Source of the DNA: Palsa-739 sp035532535
Lineage (GTDB): Bacteria; Actinomycetota; Thermoleophilia; Gaiellales; Gaiellaceae
Length of the DNA: 60,143 bases
NCBI GenBank assembly: GCA_035532535.1
Contig: DATKQT010000014.1
Span: 1-60,143 of the forward strand
Direction: 5' to 3'
Part shown: positions 51,994 to 59,994 of the stretch, one piece after another
Position numbering within the stretch: position 1 is the stretch's first letter
Layout: each line of letters begins with the position of its first letter
Translations under genes and position numbers: made by a program
Notes under the pieces: generated by a model
The model's database searches: none
What the model was told of the DNA's origin: nothing
Seen by the model: the letters and a program-made list of their open reading frames with translations, nothing else

Positions 51994-53357
51994 GTGCGCT
52001 CGAGCAACGCCACCGACTCGACATGCGGCGTGTGCGGGAACATGTCGACCGGGGTGACGTTCAACAGCTCGTAGCCGTACTCGCCGCGCAACGTCTTCAC
52101 GTCGCCGGCGAGCGTCGTCGGATTGCAGGAGACATAGACGAGCCGCGGCGCGCCGAGGCGTCCGAGATGCCGGAGCGCCTTGCCGGCGAGTCCCGCCCGC
52201 GGCGGATCGACGACGACGACGTCCGGCGCGCCGGAGCGCTCGACGAGCTCCTCCACCACCTGACCGACGTTGCCGGCGAAGAACGCCGCGTTCGTGATCC
52301 CGTTGATCTCCGCGTTCTCGAGCGCGCAGGCGACCGACTCCTCCGACACCTCGATGCCCCACACCGTCAGCGAGCTGCGCGCGAGCGTCAGGCCGATGGT
52401 GCCGATGCCGCAGTACAGATCCCAGACCGTCTCGCTGCCCGTGAGCCCGGCCGCATCGGCGGCGAGGCCATACAGCTTCTCCGCCATCGAGGTGTTCGTC
52501 TGCAGGAACGCGTTCGGACGCACGCGGAAGCGCAGGCCGCCGATCTCCTCCTCGATCCACTCCTCGCCCCACAGCAGCTTCGTCGGCAGGTTCGTCACCT
52601 CGGCGGGCCGGTCGTTGATCGACCAGTGCACGGAGCGAACCTCCGGGAAGCGGCGCACGACGTCGACGAAGTAGCCGGGCTCGAAGTGCTCGCCCGGCGC
52701 GGTGACGAGCTGGATGAGCGCCTGGCCGGTGTTGCGGCCTTCGCGCACGACGAGATGCCGGAGATAGCCGCTGTTGTCGGTCTGCGAGTACGGCGCGAGG
52801 CCTTCCTCGCGCGCCCAGTCGCGGACCGCGTCGCGGACGCCGTTGCCGACGTCGGTCGTGAGCCAGCACTTCTCGAGGTTCAGCACCTCGTCCCAGCGAC
52901 CCGCCCTGTGAAAGCCGAGTGCCGGGCCGTCGGGCGTTTGCGTGAACGAGTACTCGACCTTGTTGCGGTAGTGGAAGATCTCCGGCTCGCACGGGACGAT
53001 CGCCTGCAGCGGCGGCTCGGCGATGCCGCCGAGACGCTGCAACGCGTCGTACACCTGCGCGTGCTTCTGCTCCAGCTGCGTCTCGTACGCGAGATCCTGG
53101 AACCGGCAGCCACCGCAGGCAGGAAAGTGCACGCACGGCGCCTCGACCCTGTGCGGACCGGCGCGGAGCACATCGGTGGCGAGCGCCTCGGCGTGGCTGC
53201 GCTTCACCTTGGTGACGCGCGCGCGAACGCGGTCGCCGGGGAGCCCGCGGCGGACGAAGACGACGTAGCCGTCGAGACGCGCGACGCCGTTTCCGCCGTA
53301 CGCGAGCGACTCGATCTCGAGGTCGAGCTCCTCGTCTCTCGTCACCGGGGCGGCCAT
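51990..53357 (-). CDS. 23S rRNA (uracil-5-)-methyltransferase RlmD/RumA family
   Basis: SAM-dependent RNA m5U methyltransferase, 455 residues. N-terminal TRAM domain (LDLEIESLAYGGNGVARLDGYVVFVRRGLPGDRV), an iron-sulfur cluster with CVHFPACGGC plus Cys in LEKCWL, SAM-binding VWDLYCGIGTIGL, VVDPPRAGL and the catalytic cysteine in YVSCNPTTLAGD. The exact rRNA or tRNA uridine cannot be settled by sequence alone. ATG start; TAGGGT ends 6 bases before it. Confidence 0.92.
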   Translation of the reverse strand: MAAPVTRDEELDLEIESLAYGGNGVARLDGYVVFVRRGLPGDRVRARVTKVKRSHAEALATDVLRAGPHRVEAPCVHFPACGGCRFQDLAYETQLEQKHAQVYDALQRLGGIAEPPLQAIVPCEPEIFHYRNKVEYSFTQTPDGPALGFHRAGRWDEVLNLEKCWLTTDVGNGVRDAVRDWAREEGLAPYSQTDNSGYLRHLVVREGRNTGQALIQLVTAPGEHFEPGYFVDVVRRFPEVRSVHWSINDRPAEVTNLPTKLLWGEEWIEEEIGGLRFRVRPNAFLQTNTSMAEKLYGLAADAAGLTGSETVWDLYCGIGTIGLTLARSSLTVWGIEVSEESVACALENAEINGITNAAFFAGNVGQVVEELVERSGAPDVVVVDPPRAGLAGKALRHLGRLGAPRLVYVSCNPTTLAGDVKTLRGEYGYELLNVTPVDMFPHTPHVESVALLERT

Positions 53358-53363
53358 GCGGCC

Positions 53364-53369
53364 ACCCTA
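53364..53369 (-). promoter_or_regulatory. -10-like hexamer of the RlmD-family gene
   Basis: TAGGGT on the minus strand ends 6 bases before ATG 53357, predicting a leaderless message. It lies in the 19-base gap behind the phosphoesterase gene on the same strand. Confidence 0.4.
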
Positions 53370-53376
53370 GCGACGG

Positions 53377-54747
53377 TCAGCTGAACGGCGGGTGCAGCGG
53401 CAGGAGCAGCGGCTTACGCGGCTTCTGCGTGAAGTCGAAGTCCCGCATGAGGTTCCCGAGGATCTTTGCGTTCTCGCGCACGTCCGGCCGCGGATCCGGC
53501 CGCCCGTCCCTCTTTGGGTCGATGCGCGCGCCGCCGAGAAAGTCGTCCTCGATGAACTTCAGGTACGCGTCGAAGCTGAGCACCTGGTGATCGATGTAGC
53601 CCTTCTTCGCGTACGGGCTGATGACGATGCCCGGTACGCGCAGCCCGTAGCCCTGCGCATCGACCTGCATGGGTTTGACGTGGTCGTAGAAGCCGCCCCA
53701 GTCGTCCCAGGCGAGGAAGATCGCCGTCGAGCTCCAGTCGGGGCTGCGCATGATCGCGTTGATCAACCCCGTCACGTACGCCTGGCCGTTCGTGATGAGC
53801 GCGGGCGGATGGTCGCTGACCGCCTGCGCGGGCGTGATCCACGACACGGCAGGAAGCGTCCCCGTGCGCGCCTCCGTGTAGAACGAGGTGAGCGCTCGGA
53901 TGTCGGACAGCTGCCCGTCCTTCCGCACGGTCTCGAAGTACGGCAAGGGGTTCCAGATTCCCGGCGTCTTCGCGTTCTGCGGAACGGGCGCGCAGAACAT
54001 GGCGTTGTCGCCGCAGTCGGGCTGAAAGCCCTTCGCGACGTAGTAGCCCCAGCTGACGTGATGCTTGTGCAGGAGATAGGTGAGGTCGGTCCACGCATAG
54101 TTGGGGACTGCGCCCGTCGTGTTCTGCGGGCTGTTCGGCGGCGAGCCCGGCGCCTGCACCGCAGCGCGACAGCTCATCGGATCGCCTGTCGTGCACTTTG
54201 CCGACCATCCGGACACGAGGAACAGATGCGCGGGAAGGCTCCATGACGTATCCGACTCGAACATGTGGTCCTGCAGCACGAAGTGGCGCGCGTACGACCA
54301 GTAGTTCGGGATCTCGTGCCAGTCGTGATACCCCATCACGTCCGGCTTCTTCGGCGCGAGCGAGCACGTCGGCGCATCGATCTCGGCCGAGCACGCGAGT
54401 TTGCGGCCGGACACCGCCTGCCGGATGAAGCCGTCCATCTTGCCGCCGTTGATGTCCTTGATCGCGTCGACGTGATCGTGCGGGCCACCCGCGTTCCTGT
54501 TCGAGTGGTCGTGATAGGGACGCTGGCACGTCTGCGTCAGCGGGTCGGGGAGGCACACGTTCTTCGGGATGCCGTCCGCTCCGGGATACGTGCCGAAGTA
54601 GGAGTCGAACGACCGGTTCTCCTGCATGATCACGACCACGTGCCGGATCAGGTGGATGCCCGTCGGCTGCGACGTGCCCCTCGACGCACCGGCTGCGAAG
54701 GCGGCGACCACGCCCAGGATGACCACGCTGAGGGCCGCCCGCCGCAC
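53377..54747 (-). CDS. Secreted phosphoesterase (phospholipase C / acid phosphatase family)
   Basis: A 456-residue exported hydrolase of the phosphoesterase family that includes bacterial phospholipases C. Signal peptide about 1-22, then IRHVVVIMQENRSFDSYFGTYPGADGI (catalytic-metal ENRSFD block), HDHVDAIKDINGGKMDGFI, HFVLQDHMFESDTSWSLPAHLFLVSG, and the C-terminal FLAWDDWGGFYDHVKP and VPGIVISPYAKKGYIDH blocks. All metal-ligand regions appear present. GTG start with TAGGTT 6 bases upstream. The substrate is unknown. Confidence 0.92.
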   Translation of the reverse strand: MRRAALSVVILGVVAAFAAGASRGTSQPTGIHLIRHVVVIMQENRSFDSYFGTYPGADGIPKNVCLPDPLTQTCQRPYHDHSNRNAGGPHDHVDAIKDINGGKMDGFIRQAVSGRKLACSAEIDAPTCSLAPKKPDVMGYHDWHEIPNYWSYARHFVLQDHMFESDTSWSLPAHLFLVSGWSAKCTTGDPMSCRAAVQAPGSPPNSPQNTTGAVPNYAWTDLTYLLHKHHVSWGYYVAKGFQPDCGDNAMFCAPVPQNAKTPGIWNPLPYFETVRKDGQLSDIRALTSFYTEARTGTLPAVSWITPAQAVSDHPPALITNGQAYVTGLINAIMRSPDWSSTAIFLAWDDWGGFYDHVKPMQVDAQGYGLRVPGIVISPYAKKGYIDHQVLSFDAYLKFIEDDFLGGARIDPKRDGRPDPRPDVRENAKILGNLMRDFDFTQKPRKPLLLPLHPPFS

Positions 54748-54753
54748 ACCTCG

Positions 54754-54759
54754 AACCTA
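54754..54759 (-). promoter_or_regulatory. -10-like hexamer of the phosphoesterase gene
   Basis: TAGGTT on the minus strand ends 6 bases before GTG 54747, again the leaderless spacing. Confidence 0.4.
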
Positions 54760-54761
54760 CG

Positions 54762-54790
54762 GCGGCTCTGTTGAGCTGAGGTTGAGCCGC
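54762..54790 (-). terminator. Hairpin downstream of the YjbQ gene
   Basis: GCGGCTC and GAGCCGC form a 7-bp stem around a 15-base loop, 2 bases after the YjbQ stop and just before the promoter of the phosphoesterase gene. No T-run is present. Confidence 0.35.
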
Positions 54791-54792
54791 GG

Positions 54793-55194
54793 TTACTGCA
54801 ACGTAGTGACGTACACCTTGCGTTGGCGCGGACCGTCGAACTCGCAGAAGAAGATGCCCTGGTAGGTACCGAGGCCGAGGCCGCCGTCCCGTAACGGGAT
54901 CAGCACCTGCGGGCTCGATGCAAGCGACGCGCGCGCGTGCGACGGGGCATTCGGCCCGTCGGCGTCGTCGTGCTTCCACGCCCAGTCGTCGGAGACGACG
55001 TGGTGGAATGCGTTCTCGAGATCTTCCACGAGCTCGGGGTCGATGCGCTCGTTGATGGTCACGCCGGCGGTCGTATGCGGCACGTACACGAGCGCCGCCG
55101 CCGCCCCGTTCGTCTCCCCGAGCGCCTCGCGGACGAGATCGGTGATCTCGATGAGCTGCGTCTTCCGGTCGGTCTTGAGGGTGATCTCCTGCAC
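54793..55194 (-). CDS. YjbQ/UPF0047 family protein
   Basis: A 133-residue protein with the family blocks VYVPHTTAGVTINERIDPEL, the His/Asp-rich HHVVSDDWAWKHDDADGPNAPSHARASL, and LGTYQGIFFCEFDGPRQRKVYV. A member from E. coli has been linked to secondary thiamine-phosphate synthase activity; the physiological role is uncertain. The three conserved histidines form a probable metal site. GTG start, 23 bases from the divergent peptidase gene; TAGGAT is 9 bases upstream. Confidence 0.9.
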   Translation of the reverse strand: MQEITLKTDRKTQLIEITDLVREALGETNGAAAALVYVPHTTAGVTINERIDPELVEDLENAFHHVVSDDWAWKHDDADGPNAPSHARASLASSPQVLIPLRDGGLGLGTYQGIFFCEFDGPRQRKVYVTTLQ

Positions 55195-55217
55195 GGCGCA
55201 ACTATCCTAGATCCCTC

Positions 55218-56702
55218 GTGGCCGACCCGCTCAGCCAACGGCAGCTCGACGACCTGAGCGCGGACGCCGACCGCTTCATCGCCGAGCTCGACGAGGAGAC
55301 CTACCTCCACTTCGCCGGCCTGAAGGACGGATACGAGCTGACGCCGATCTACGAGCGGCACGAGGAGCTGACGAAGCTCGAGACCGCGCGCTCGGTCGGC
55401 GCCTCGGTGGACGGGAACCGCAACACGCGCGAGCTGTGGCGGTTCGCGTGCGAGGGCTATCTCGGCAACTTCGTCCGTGGCGAGGCCGAACGGGCCGCCG
55501 AGCTCGAGGCGACGCTGACGGCGGAGGTCGACGGCGAGGAGATCCCCTACCGGAACCTGCGCTCGTCGATCATGAACGAGCCCGACCGTGCACGCCGCGA
55601 ACGCCTCGAGCGCGCGCGCAACGAGCTCACCGAGGAGCACCTGAACCCGCTGCACCTGCACGCGGCCGAGGTCGTGCATCGCGAGGCCACGCGACTGGGA
55701 GCGCCCAACTACGTCGACCTGTACCGCGGCTTCGGCTTCGGGCTCGACGCGCTCGCGGAACAGTGCAGCGATTTCCTCGATTCGACCGAGCGCCTGTGGG
55801 AGGAGCAGGGCGACCGCTTCTTCCGTGGGCGAGTCGGGCTCGGCATCGGCGAGGCGGAGCGCTGGGACGTGGCCCGTGTGTGGCGCGGTGCAGGCTGGGA
55901 CGCTGCCTTTCCCGCAGCGCGCATGGTCCCGGCGCTCGAGGCGAGCCTCGCCGACCTCGGCGTCGACCTGCGCGGACAGCGGAACGTCGAGCTCGACCTC
56001 GAGGACCGGCCGAAGAAGTCGCCGCGCGCGTTCTGCGTCCCGATCGAGATCCCCGGCCGCGTCGTGCTCGTGATCAAGCCCGCCGGCGGCCCCGAGGACT
56101 GGGGCGCACTCTTCCACGAGGCCGGGCACACGGAGCATTACGCCCATACGTCGCCGTCGCTCACGGTCGAGGAGAAGCGCCTCGGTGACAACGCCGTCAC
56201 CGAGGGCTGGGCGATGCTGCTCGAGCATCTGACCATCGACCCGGTGTGGCTCGAGCGGCGACTCGACTTCCCGCGGCCGCGCGAGTACGCCGCCGAGGGC
56301 GCAGTGCAGCTTCTGTGGATGCTCCGCCGCTACTGCGCGAAGCTCCTGTACGAGCTCGAGCTCCAGGCGGCTCCCGACGTCGCTGCGCTCCGTCCGCGTT
56401 ACGTCGAGTTGTTGAGCGACGCCCTGAAGGTGACGCCGAGCGACACCGACTACCTCGACGACGTCGACCAGGGCTTCTACTGCTCCGAGTACCTGCGCTC
56501 GTGGGCATTCGAAGCGCAGCTGCGCGGCTACCTGCGCGAGCGGTGGGGCAACGCGTGGTTCACGCGACGCGAGGCAGGCTCGCTCCTGCGAGAGCTCTGG
56601 AACGAGGGGCAGAAGCCGACGGCGGACGAGATCCTCGCAGACGTGAGCGGTCAGGACCTCCAGCTGGAGGCAGTCGCGGACAGGATCAAAGAAGCCCTCT
56701 AG
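55218..56702 (+). CDS. M3-like zinc metallopeptidase
   Basis: A 494-residue, mostly helical cytosolic protein with the gluzincin active site WGALFHEAGHTEHYAH (HEAGH near residue 300) and the downstream Glu in TEGWAMLLEHL as probable third ligand. The overall layout resembles oligopeptidase F/M3 and related M32-like proteins. There is no signal peptide. GTG start. TATCCT lies 9 bases before it. Likely intracellular peptide degradation; specificity unknown. Confidence 0.82.
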   Translation: MADPLSQRQLDDLSADADRFIAELDEETYLHFAGLKDGYELTPIYERHEELTKLETARSVGASVDGNRNTRELWRFACEGYLGNFVRGEAERAAELEATLTAEVDGEEIPYRNLRSSIMNEPDRARRERLERARNELTEEHLNPLHLHAAEVVHREATRLGAPNYVDLYRGFGFGLDALAEQCSDFLDSTERLWEEQGDRFFRGRVGLGIGEAERWDVARVWRGAGWDAAFPAARMVPALEASLADLGVDLRGQRNVELDLEDRPKKSPRAFCVPIEIPGRVVLVIKPAGGPEDWGALFHEAGHTEHYAHTSPSLTVEEKRLGDNAVTEGWAMLLEHLTIDPVWLERRLDFPRPREYAAEGAVQLLWMLRRYCAKLLYELELQAAPDVAALRPRYVELLSDALKVTPSDTDYLDDVDQGFYCSEYLRSWAFEAQLRGYLRERWGNAWFTRREAGSLLRELWNEGQKPTADEILADVSGQDLQLEAVADRIKEAL

Positions 56703-56705
56703 ACT
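56700..56705 (+). promoter_or_regulatory. -10-like hexamer of the rhomboid gene
   Basis: TAGACT, overlapping the TAG stop of the peptidase gene, ends 8 bases before GTG 56714. Same hexamer as before pepT and the PAP2 gene. Confidence 0.35.
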
Positions 56706-56713
56706 CGTCCGCC

Positions 56714-57424
56714 GTGATCCCGCTCCGGGACAACGTTCCGACGCGCCGGTTCCCCTACGTCACCATCGGCCTGATCGTCGCCTGCTTCCTCGTCTGGTTC
56801 TGGGAGCTGTCGAAGCCGGGCGTCGACGTCCACGTCTTCCGCGACGGCTTCTACCCATGCGCGGTGCAGGGTCCGTGCCACCTGCCGCTCGGGTTCCACG
56901 CGCTGCCCTGGTACGAGGGCATGTTCACGGGGATGTTCATGCACGCGAGCTGGGAGCACATCCTCGGGAACATGCTCTTCCTCTGGATCTTCGGCAACAA
57001 CGTCGAGGACGCGATCGGCTCGATCGGGTTCCTCTTCTGGTACCTCGGCGCCGGCATCGTCGCGATGGCCGTCCAGACGGCGGTCACGCTCGCTTTCACC
57101 GGCGCGAACGGCGCGAGCATCCCCAACATCGGCGCGAGCGGCGCGATCGCCGCCGTGCTCGGCGCATACTTCGTCCTCTATCCCCGCGCTCGGGTCCTGA
57201 CATGGATCTTCATCATCATCCGCGAGATCCCCGCATTCTGGTTCCTCCTCATCTGGTTCGGGCTCCAGGCGTGGTCGGGAGGGCTCGCGGTCCTGCAACC
57301 GCAGGCGGGCGGCGGAATCGCGTTCTTCGCGCACATCGGCGGCTTCGCGTTCGGCATCGCCACCATCCTGCTCGTGGCGCGGAACAAGCCCGGTGCGCCC
57401 GTGCCGAACTACCCGGTCTATTGA
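56714..57424 (+). CDS. Rhomboid-family intramembrane serine protease
   Basis: A 236-residue membrane protein with six or more helices. HASWEHILGNMLFLWIFGNNVED carries the conserved His/Asn block, NIGASGAIAAVLGAYFVLYP the catalytic Ser (GASG), and FFAHIGGFAFGIAT the catalytic His. The ALPWYEGMFTGMF region fits bacterial rhomboids. GTG start. The downstream metallopeptidase gene overlaps its stop as TTGA. Natural substrates unknown. Confidence 0.93.
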   Translation: MIPLRDNVPTRRFPYVTIGLIVACFLVWFWELSKPGVDVHVFRDGFYPCAVQGPCHLPLGFHALPWYEGMFTGMFMHASWEHILGNMLFLWIFGNNVEDAIGSIGFLFWYLGAGIVAMAVQTAVTLAFTGANGASIPNIGASGAIAAVLGAYFVLYPRARVLTWIFIIIREIPAFWFLLIWFGLQAWSGGLAVLQPQAGGGIAFFAHIGGFAFGIATILLVARNKPGAPVPNYPVY

Positions 57425-57747
57425 GGTTCGAGGAGCACGTGGCGCGGGCGGTAGCCTCGCTCCCGCCGGAGCTGCGGGCGGCGCTCCAGAACATCGAGAT
57501 CTCGGTCGAGGACGAGCATCCCGACGATCCCGACATCTTCGGCCTGTACGAGGGCGTCCCGCTGCCGGAGCGGGGCGACTGGGCGGGCGCGCTCCCCGAT
57601 CGGATCCGGATCTTCCGGCTCCCGCTCGTGGAGTCCTTCCCCGACCCGGCCGAGCTAGAGGAGGAGATCCGGGTGACCGTCCTCCACGAGCTCGCCCACT
57701 ACTTCGGGATCGACGAGGACCGGCTGGACGAGCTTGGATACGGCTGA
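57421..57747 (+). CDS. Zincin-like metallopeptidase family protein
   Basis: A 108-residue protein of the short zincin family. RFEEHVARAVASLPPELRAALQNIEISVEDEHP is the typical N-terminal part and VTVLHELAHYFGIDEDRLDELGYG the zinc-binding HExxHxxG motif with the family C terminus. TTG 57421 overlaps the rhomboid stop. Known members are small and of uncertain substrate. Confidence 0.88.
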   Translation: MRFEEHVARAVASLPPELRAALQNIEISVEDEHPDDPDIFGLYEGVPLPERGDWAGALPDRIRIFRLPLVESFPDPAELEEEIRVTVLHELAHYFGIDEDRLDELGYG

Positions 57748-57803
57748 TTCAGGCTCTCTGTTTCCTGCGGAATGTCCGGGGTACGTCCTGCGTTTCACAG
57801 GTC

Positions 57804-58046
57804 ATGAGAACGTTCCAGGAGATACACCAGGAGATCGAAAGACTCAGTGCGGAGCGTGTTGGCTTGTACCAGCAGCTCTCGGCTGAGTACGACGCGGCCG
57901 TCGTGGCTGACATCCACCGCCTCGACGCGGAGCTCGACCGGCTTTGGGACGAGCACCGCGCCCTGCGCGCCCGGGTGCGCTTCGGCGACCGGAACAAGAT
58001 CGTTGCCCGCGCGCGGGTCGAAGAGCGACTCGAGCGCGCGGCCTGA
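57804..58046 (+). CDS. Small coiled-coil protein
   Basis: An 80-residue protein that is nearly all helix: EIHQEIERLSAERVGLYQQL and DIHRLDAELDRLWDEHRALRARV form heptad-like coils, with a basic C terminus (ARARVEERLERAA). It resembles the DUF2630 type in outline but I cannot confirm this. ATG 57804. No signal peptide or metal site. Confidence 0.6.
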   Translation: MRTFQEIHQEIERLSAERVGLYQQLSAEYDAAVVADIHRLDAELDRLWDEHRALRARVRFGDRNKIVARARVEERLERAA

Positions 58047-58055
58047 TTCCCTCCG

Positions 58056-58103
58056 GCCGGCGCGTCCCTGCCCCCTTTTCGGGATTGACAGGGACGCGCC
58101 GGC
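58056..58103. repeat. Perfect 15-bp inverted repeat carrying a -35-like TTGACA
   Basis: GCCGGCGCGTCCCTG (58056-58070) is exactly complementary to 58089-58103, with an 18-base loop. TTGACA at 58085-58090 overlaps the loop and right arm, followed after 17 bases by GATGCT (58108-58113). The structure starts 10 bases after a stop codon, so it may terminate the upstream gene and also hold the promoter for the next gene and tRNA-Ala. Confidence 0.6.
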
Positions 58104-58157
58104 GTCCGATGCTGTTTGTGGGTCTGCGGCACAGGTCGAATTCGAGGAGCACGCCGC

Positions 58158-58433
58158 GTGACCGTTTTCCCCCTGCCGGACCAGGTGCCCTCCGAGACGG
58201 AGCTTGCGCGACGTCTGCGTGTGGTGGAGCGGCGCGAGCGGCAGCTCGACCAGGCGCTCGCGGCGGTCGCCGCGCAGCGGGAGCAGCTGGCGGCGATCCA
58301 GGCCGAGTACGAGCGGCGCCGGGAAGGCCTCATCGCCCGGACGCGCGAGGTGGAGGTAGAACGCGACCGGCTCCGCGCCGAGCGGGCCGAGGCCGTGGCG
58401 CACGCCCTCTCGCAGGACCGCGCTCTACACTGA
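58158..58433 (+). CDS. Small coiled-coil protein upstream of tRNA-Ala
   Basis: A 91-residue protein dominated by one long Glu/Arg/Ala-rich helix (RRLRVVERRERQLDQALAAVAAQREQLAAIQAEYERRREG...) with clear heptad character. GTG 58158 starts the frame; AGGAG lies about 9 bases upstream. No catalytic motif or family recognised. It ends 11 bases before tRNA-Ala on the same strand. Confidence 0.6.
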   Translation: MTVFPLPDQVPSETELARRLRVVERRERQLDQALAAVAAQREQLAAIQAEYERRREGLIARTREVEVERDRLRAERAEAVAHALSQDRALH

Positions 58434-58444
58434 AGCCGCAGCAG

Positions 58445-58517
58445 GGGGCGTTAGCTCAGCTGGGAGAGCGCCGGCTTTGCAAGCCGGAGGTCGCCGGTTC
58501 GATCCCGGCACGCTCCA
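58445..58517 (+). tRNA. tRNA-Ala (anticodon TGC)
   Basis: A 73-base cloverleaf. Acceptor GGGGCGT/ACGCTCC contains the alanine identity pair G3-U70. The anticodon stem CCGGC/GCCGG encloses TTTGCAA with anticodon TGC, and the T arm is GCCGG-TTCGATC-CCGGC. The discriminator is A and CCA is not encoded (the DNA continues CTTTTT, which may terminate transcription). Its 3' two thirds are antisense to the end of the recombinase gene. Confidence 0.97.
58456..58517. other. Probable integration site (element/tRNA-Ala junction)
   Basis: The recombinase coding frame runs 62 bases into tRNA-Ala on the opposite strand, so its last 20 residues (VERAGIEPATSGLQSRRSPS) are antisense tRNA. A site-specific recombinase abutting a tRNA 3' end usually marks one attachment site of an integrated element. 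The exact crossover cannot be seen because the other end lies outside the window. Confidence 0.4.
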
Positions 58518-59994
58518 CTTTTTCGGACATTGCGCAAACCTCCGGTGTGACGAGCCGGTAGGTCGGCAGGATTTCGGCGCGGCTGTTGACGCGGAGTTCG
58601 TCGATCAGGAGCCTGAGGAGCGCCTTGGCTTTCTGTGGGGCGCCTTCGGCAGTGACGGCTTCGATTGCGTCGGCGATCTCGGCGAGGTCGGCGGCTGTGG
58701 GCGCGTGTGCGGCCTCGTGTGGCGCCTGAATCGAGAGTTCGGCTGCTTGGGCGCGGAGGTCGTCGAGGCGTGCTTGCAAGCGCGCGAGCCGGTCCTCGCA
58801 GCGTTCGGCCGAGAGCTTGCCCTGTTCGAAGGCTTCGTAGTAGCGCTCCAGGGCCTGCTCGGCGCGGGTGATCTCGGCGCCGATCGAGGCGAGCCGCTGC
58901 TCGAACTCGGGCCGACGCTTCTCGGCATCTGCGTTTGCCCGTGCGAGCACGTCGCTGATCACTTGCTCGTCGCGGTAGAGGGAGGCGAGCTGGTGGATCA
59001 CGGCGTGTTCGATCTTCTCGCGCGGGAGCCGTTCGCCGTCGCAGGCTTTCGGCCCGTACTTCTGTCGGCCTGAGCAGGCGTAGTAGTGGTAGCGGCCGCC
59101 GTTGCCGTTTGCGCTCATGCCGATGTATGCCTTGCCGCACTTTCCGCAGCGCAGCAGGCCAGAGAGGATGAAGTCGGAGGCGTTGCCGCGCCGCTTCGCG
59201 TGCTCGCCGCGCTCGCGCATGATCGCCTGCGCCTTGGCGAAGGTGAACTCGTCGACGAGCGGTTCGTGGATGCCGTCGAACACCTTGTCGCGCCAGCGGA
59301 TCTTCCCGACGTAGGTCGGGTTGTTGATGATCCAGTGCACGGCCGGATGCCCCCAGCCCGCCGAGGGTGCAGGTGCGCCTTCGTCGCGGAGCTGCTGCGC
59401 GATCGTGCGCGTGCCGAGTCGCTTGCGCGCGTACATGTCGAACACGCGTTGGACGACGGGCGCCTTGACCGGGTCGGGAACGAGCACGCGCTCTTCGCTT
59501 GAGAAGGTGTAGCCGAAGGGTGGACGGCCGCCGAACCAGCGGCCTTCCTTCGCGCGGCGTTCAATACCGGCGCTTATGCGGTCGACGATGGTGGCGTGCT
59601 CGAACTCCGCGAACACCGCCAGCATCTGCAACATCATCCGTCCAGCAGCCGCACCGGTGTCGAACGGCTCCGTCGCCGACTTGAGAACAACATCGAGTGC
59701 GTCGAGTTCCTCGGTGAGCTGTGCGAGTTGGCGCACCTTCCGCGAGAGTCGGTCGACGCGGTAGACGAGTAGCAAGTCGATCGAGCCGTTTCGCGCGAGG
59801 TCGAGCGCGGCTTGCAGACCTGGGCGGTCGAGTTTGGTGCCGGTCGCTTGGTCTTGCTTGTGGGCGACGATCCGCCAGCCCTCCTGCGCCTTGCAGAACG
59901 ACTCCAGCCGCTCGCGCTGCGAGTGCAACGAGGTCGGCTGATTCTCTTCGTCGGTCGAGATCCGCGTATAGATGCAAACCCGCGTCAGCGCCAT
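58456..59994 (-). CDS. Large serine recombinase (site-specific integrase)
   Basis: A 512-residue serine recombinase. The catalytic domain has YTRIST with nucleophile Ser13, the conserved arginine in DRLSRKVRQL, and FAEFEHATIVDRI. The recombinase domain follows (GGRPPFGYTF, RVFDMYARKRLGTRTIAQQL, INNPTYVGKIRWRDKVFDG), then a zinc ribbon (LLRCGKCGKAYIGM with a second pair at YYACSG and KACDG) and a long coiled coil. GGAGGGG lies 2 bases before ATG 59994. The C-terminal 20 residues are encoded inside tRNA-Ala, suggesting that integration changed the original 3' end. Confidence 0.93.
   Translation of the reverse strand: MALTRVCIYTRISTDEENQPTSLHSQRERLESFCKAQEGWRIVAHKQDQATGTKLDRPGLQAALDLARNGSIDLLLVYRVDRLSRKVRQLAQLTEELDALDVVLKSATEPFDTGAAAGRMMLQMLAVFAEFEHATIVDRISAGIERRAKEGRWFGGRPPFGYTFSSEERVLVPDPVKAPVVQRVFDMYARKRLGTRTIAQQLRDEGAPAPSAGWGHPAVHWIINNPTYVGKIRWRDKVFDGIHEPLVDEFTFAKAQAIMRERGEHAKRRGNASDFILSGLLRCGKCGKAYIGMSANGNGGRYHYYACSGRQKYGPKACDGERLPREKIEHAVIHQLASLYRDEQVISDVLARANADAEKRRPEFEQRLASIGAEITRAEQALERYYEAFEQGKLSAERCEDRLARLQARLDDLRAQAAELSIQAPHEAAHAPTAADLAEIADAIEAVTAEGAPQKAKALLRLLIDELRVNSRAEILPTYRLVTPEVCAMSEKVERAGIEPATSGLQSRRSPS

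Noticed and set aside
54855..54870. GGTAGGTACCGAGG resembling the inverted-repeat core
   Set aside because: It lies in the conserved LGTYQG block of the YjbQ protein and has no inverted partner.
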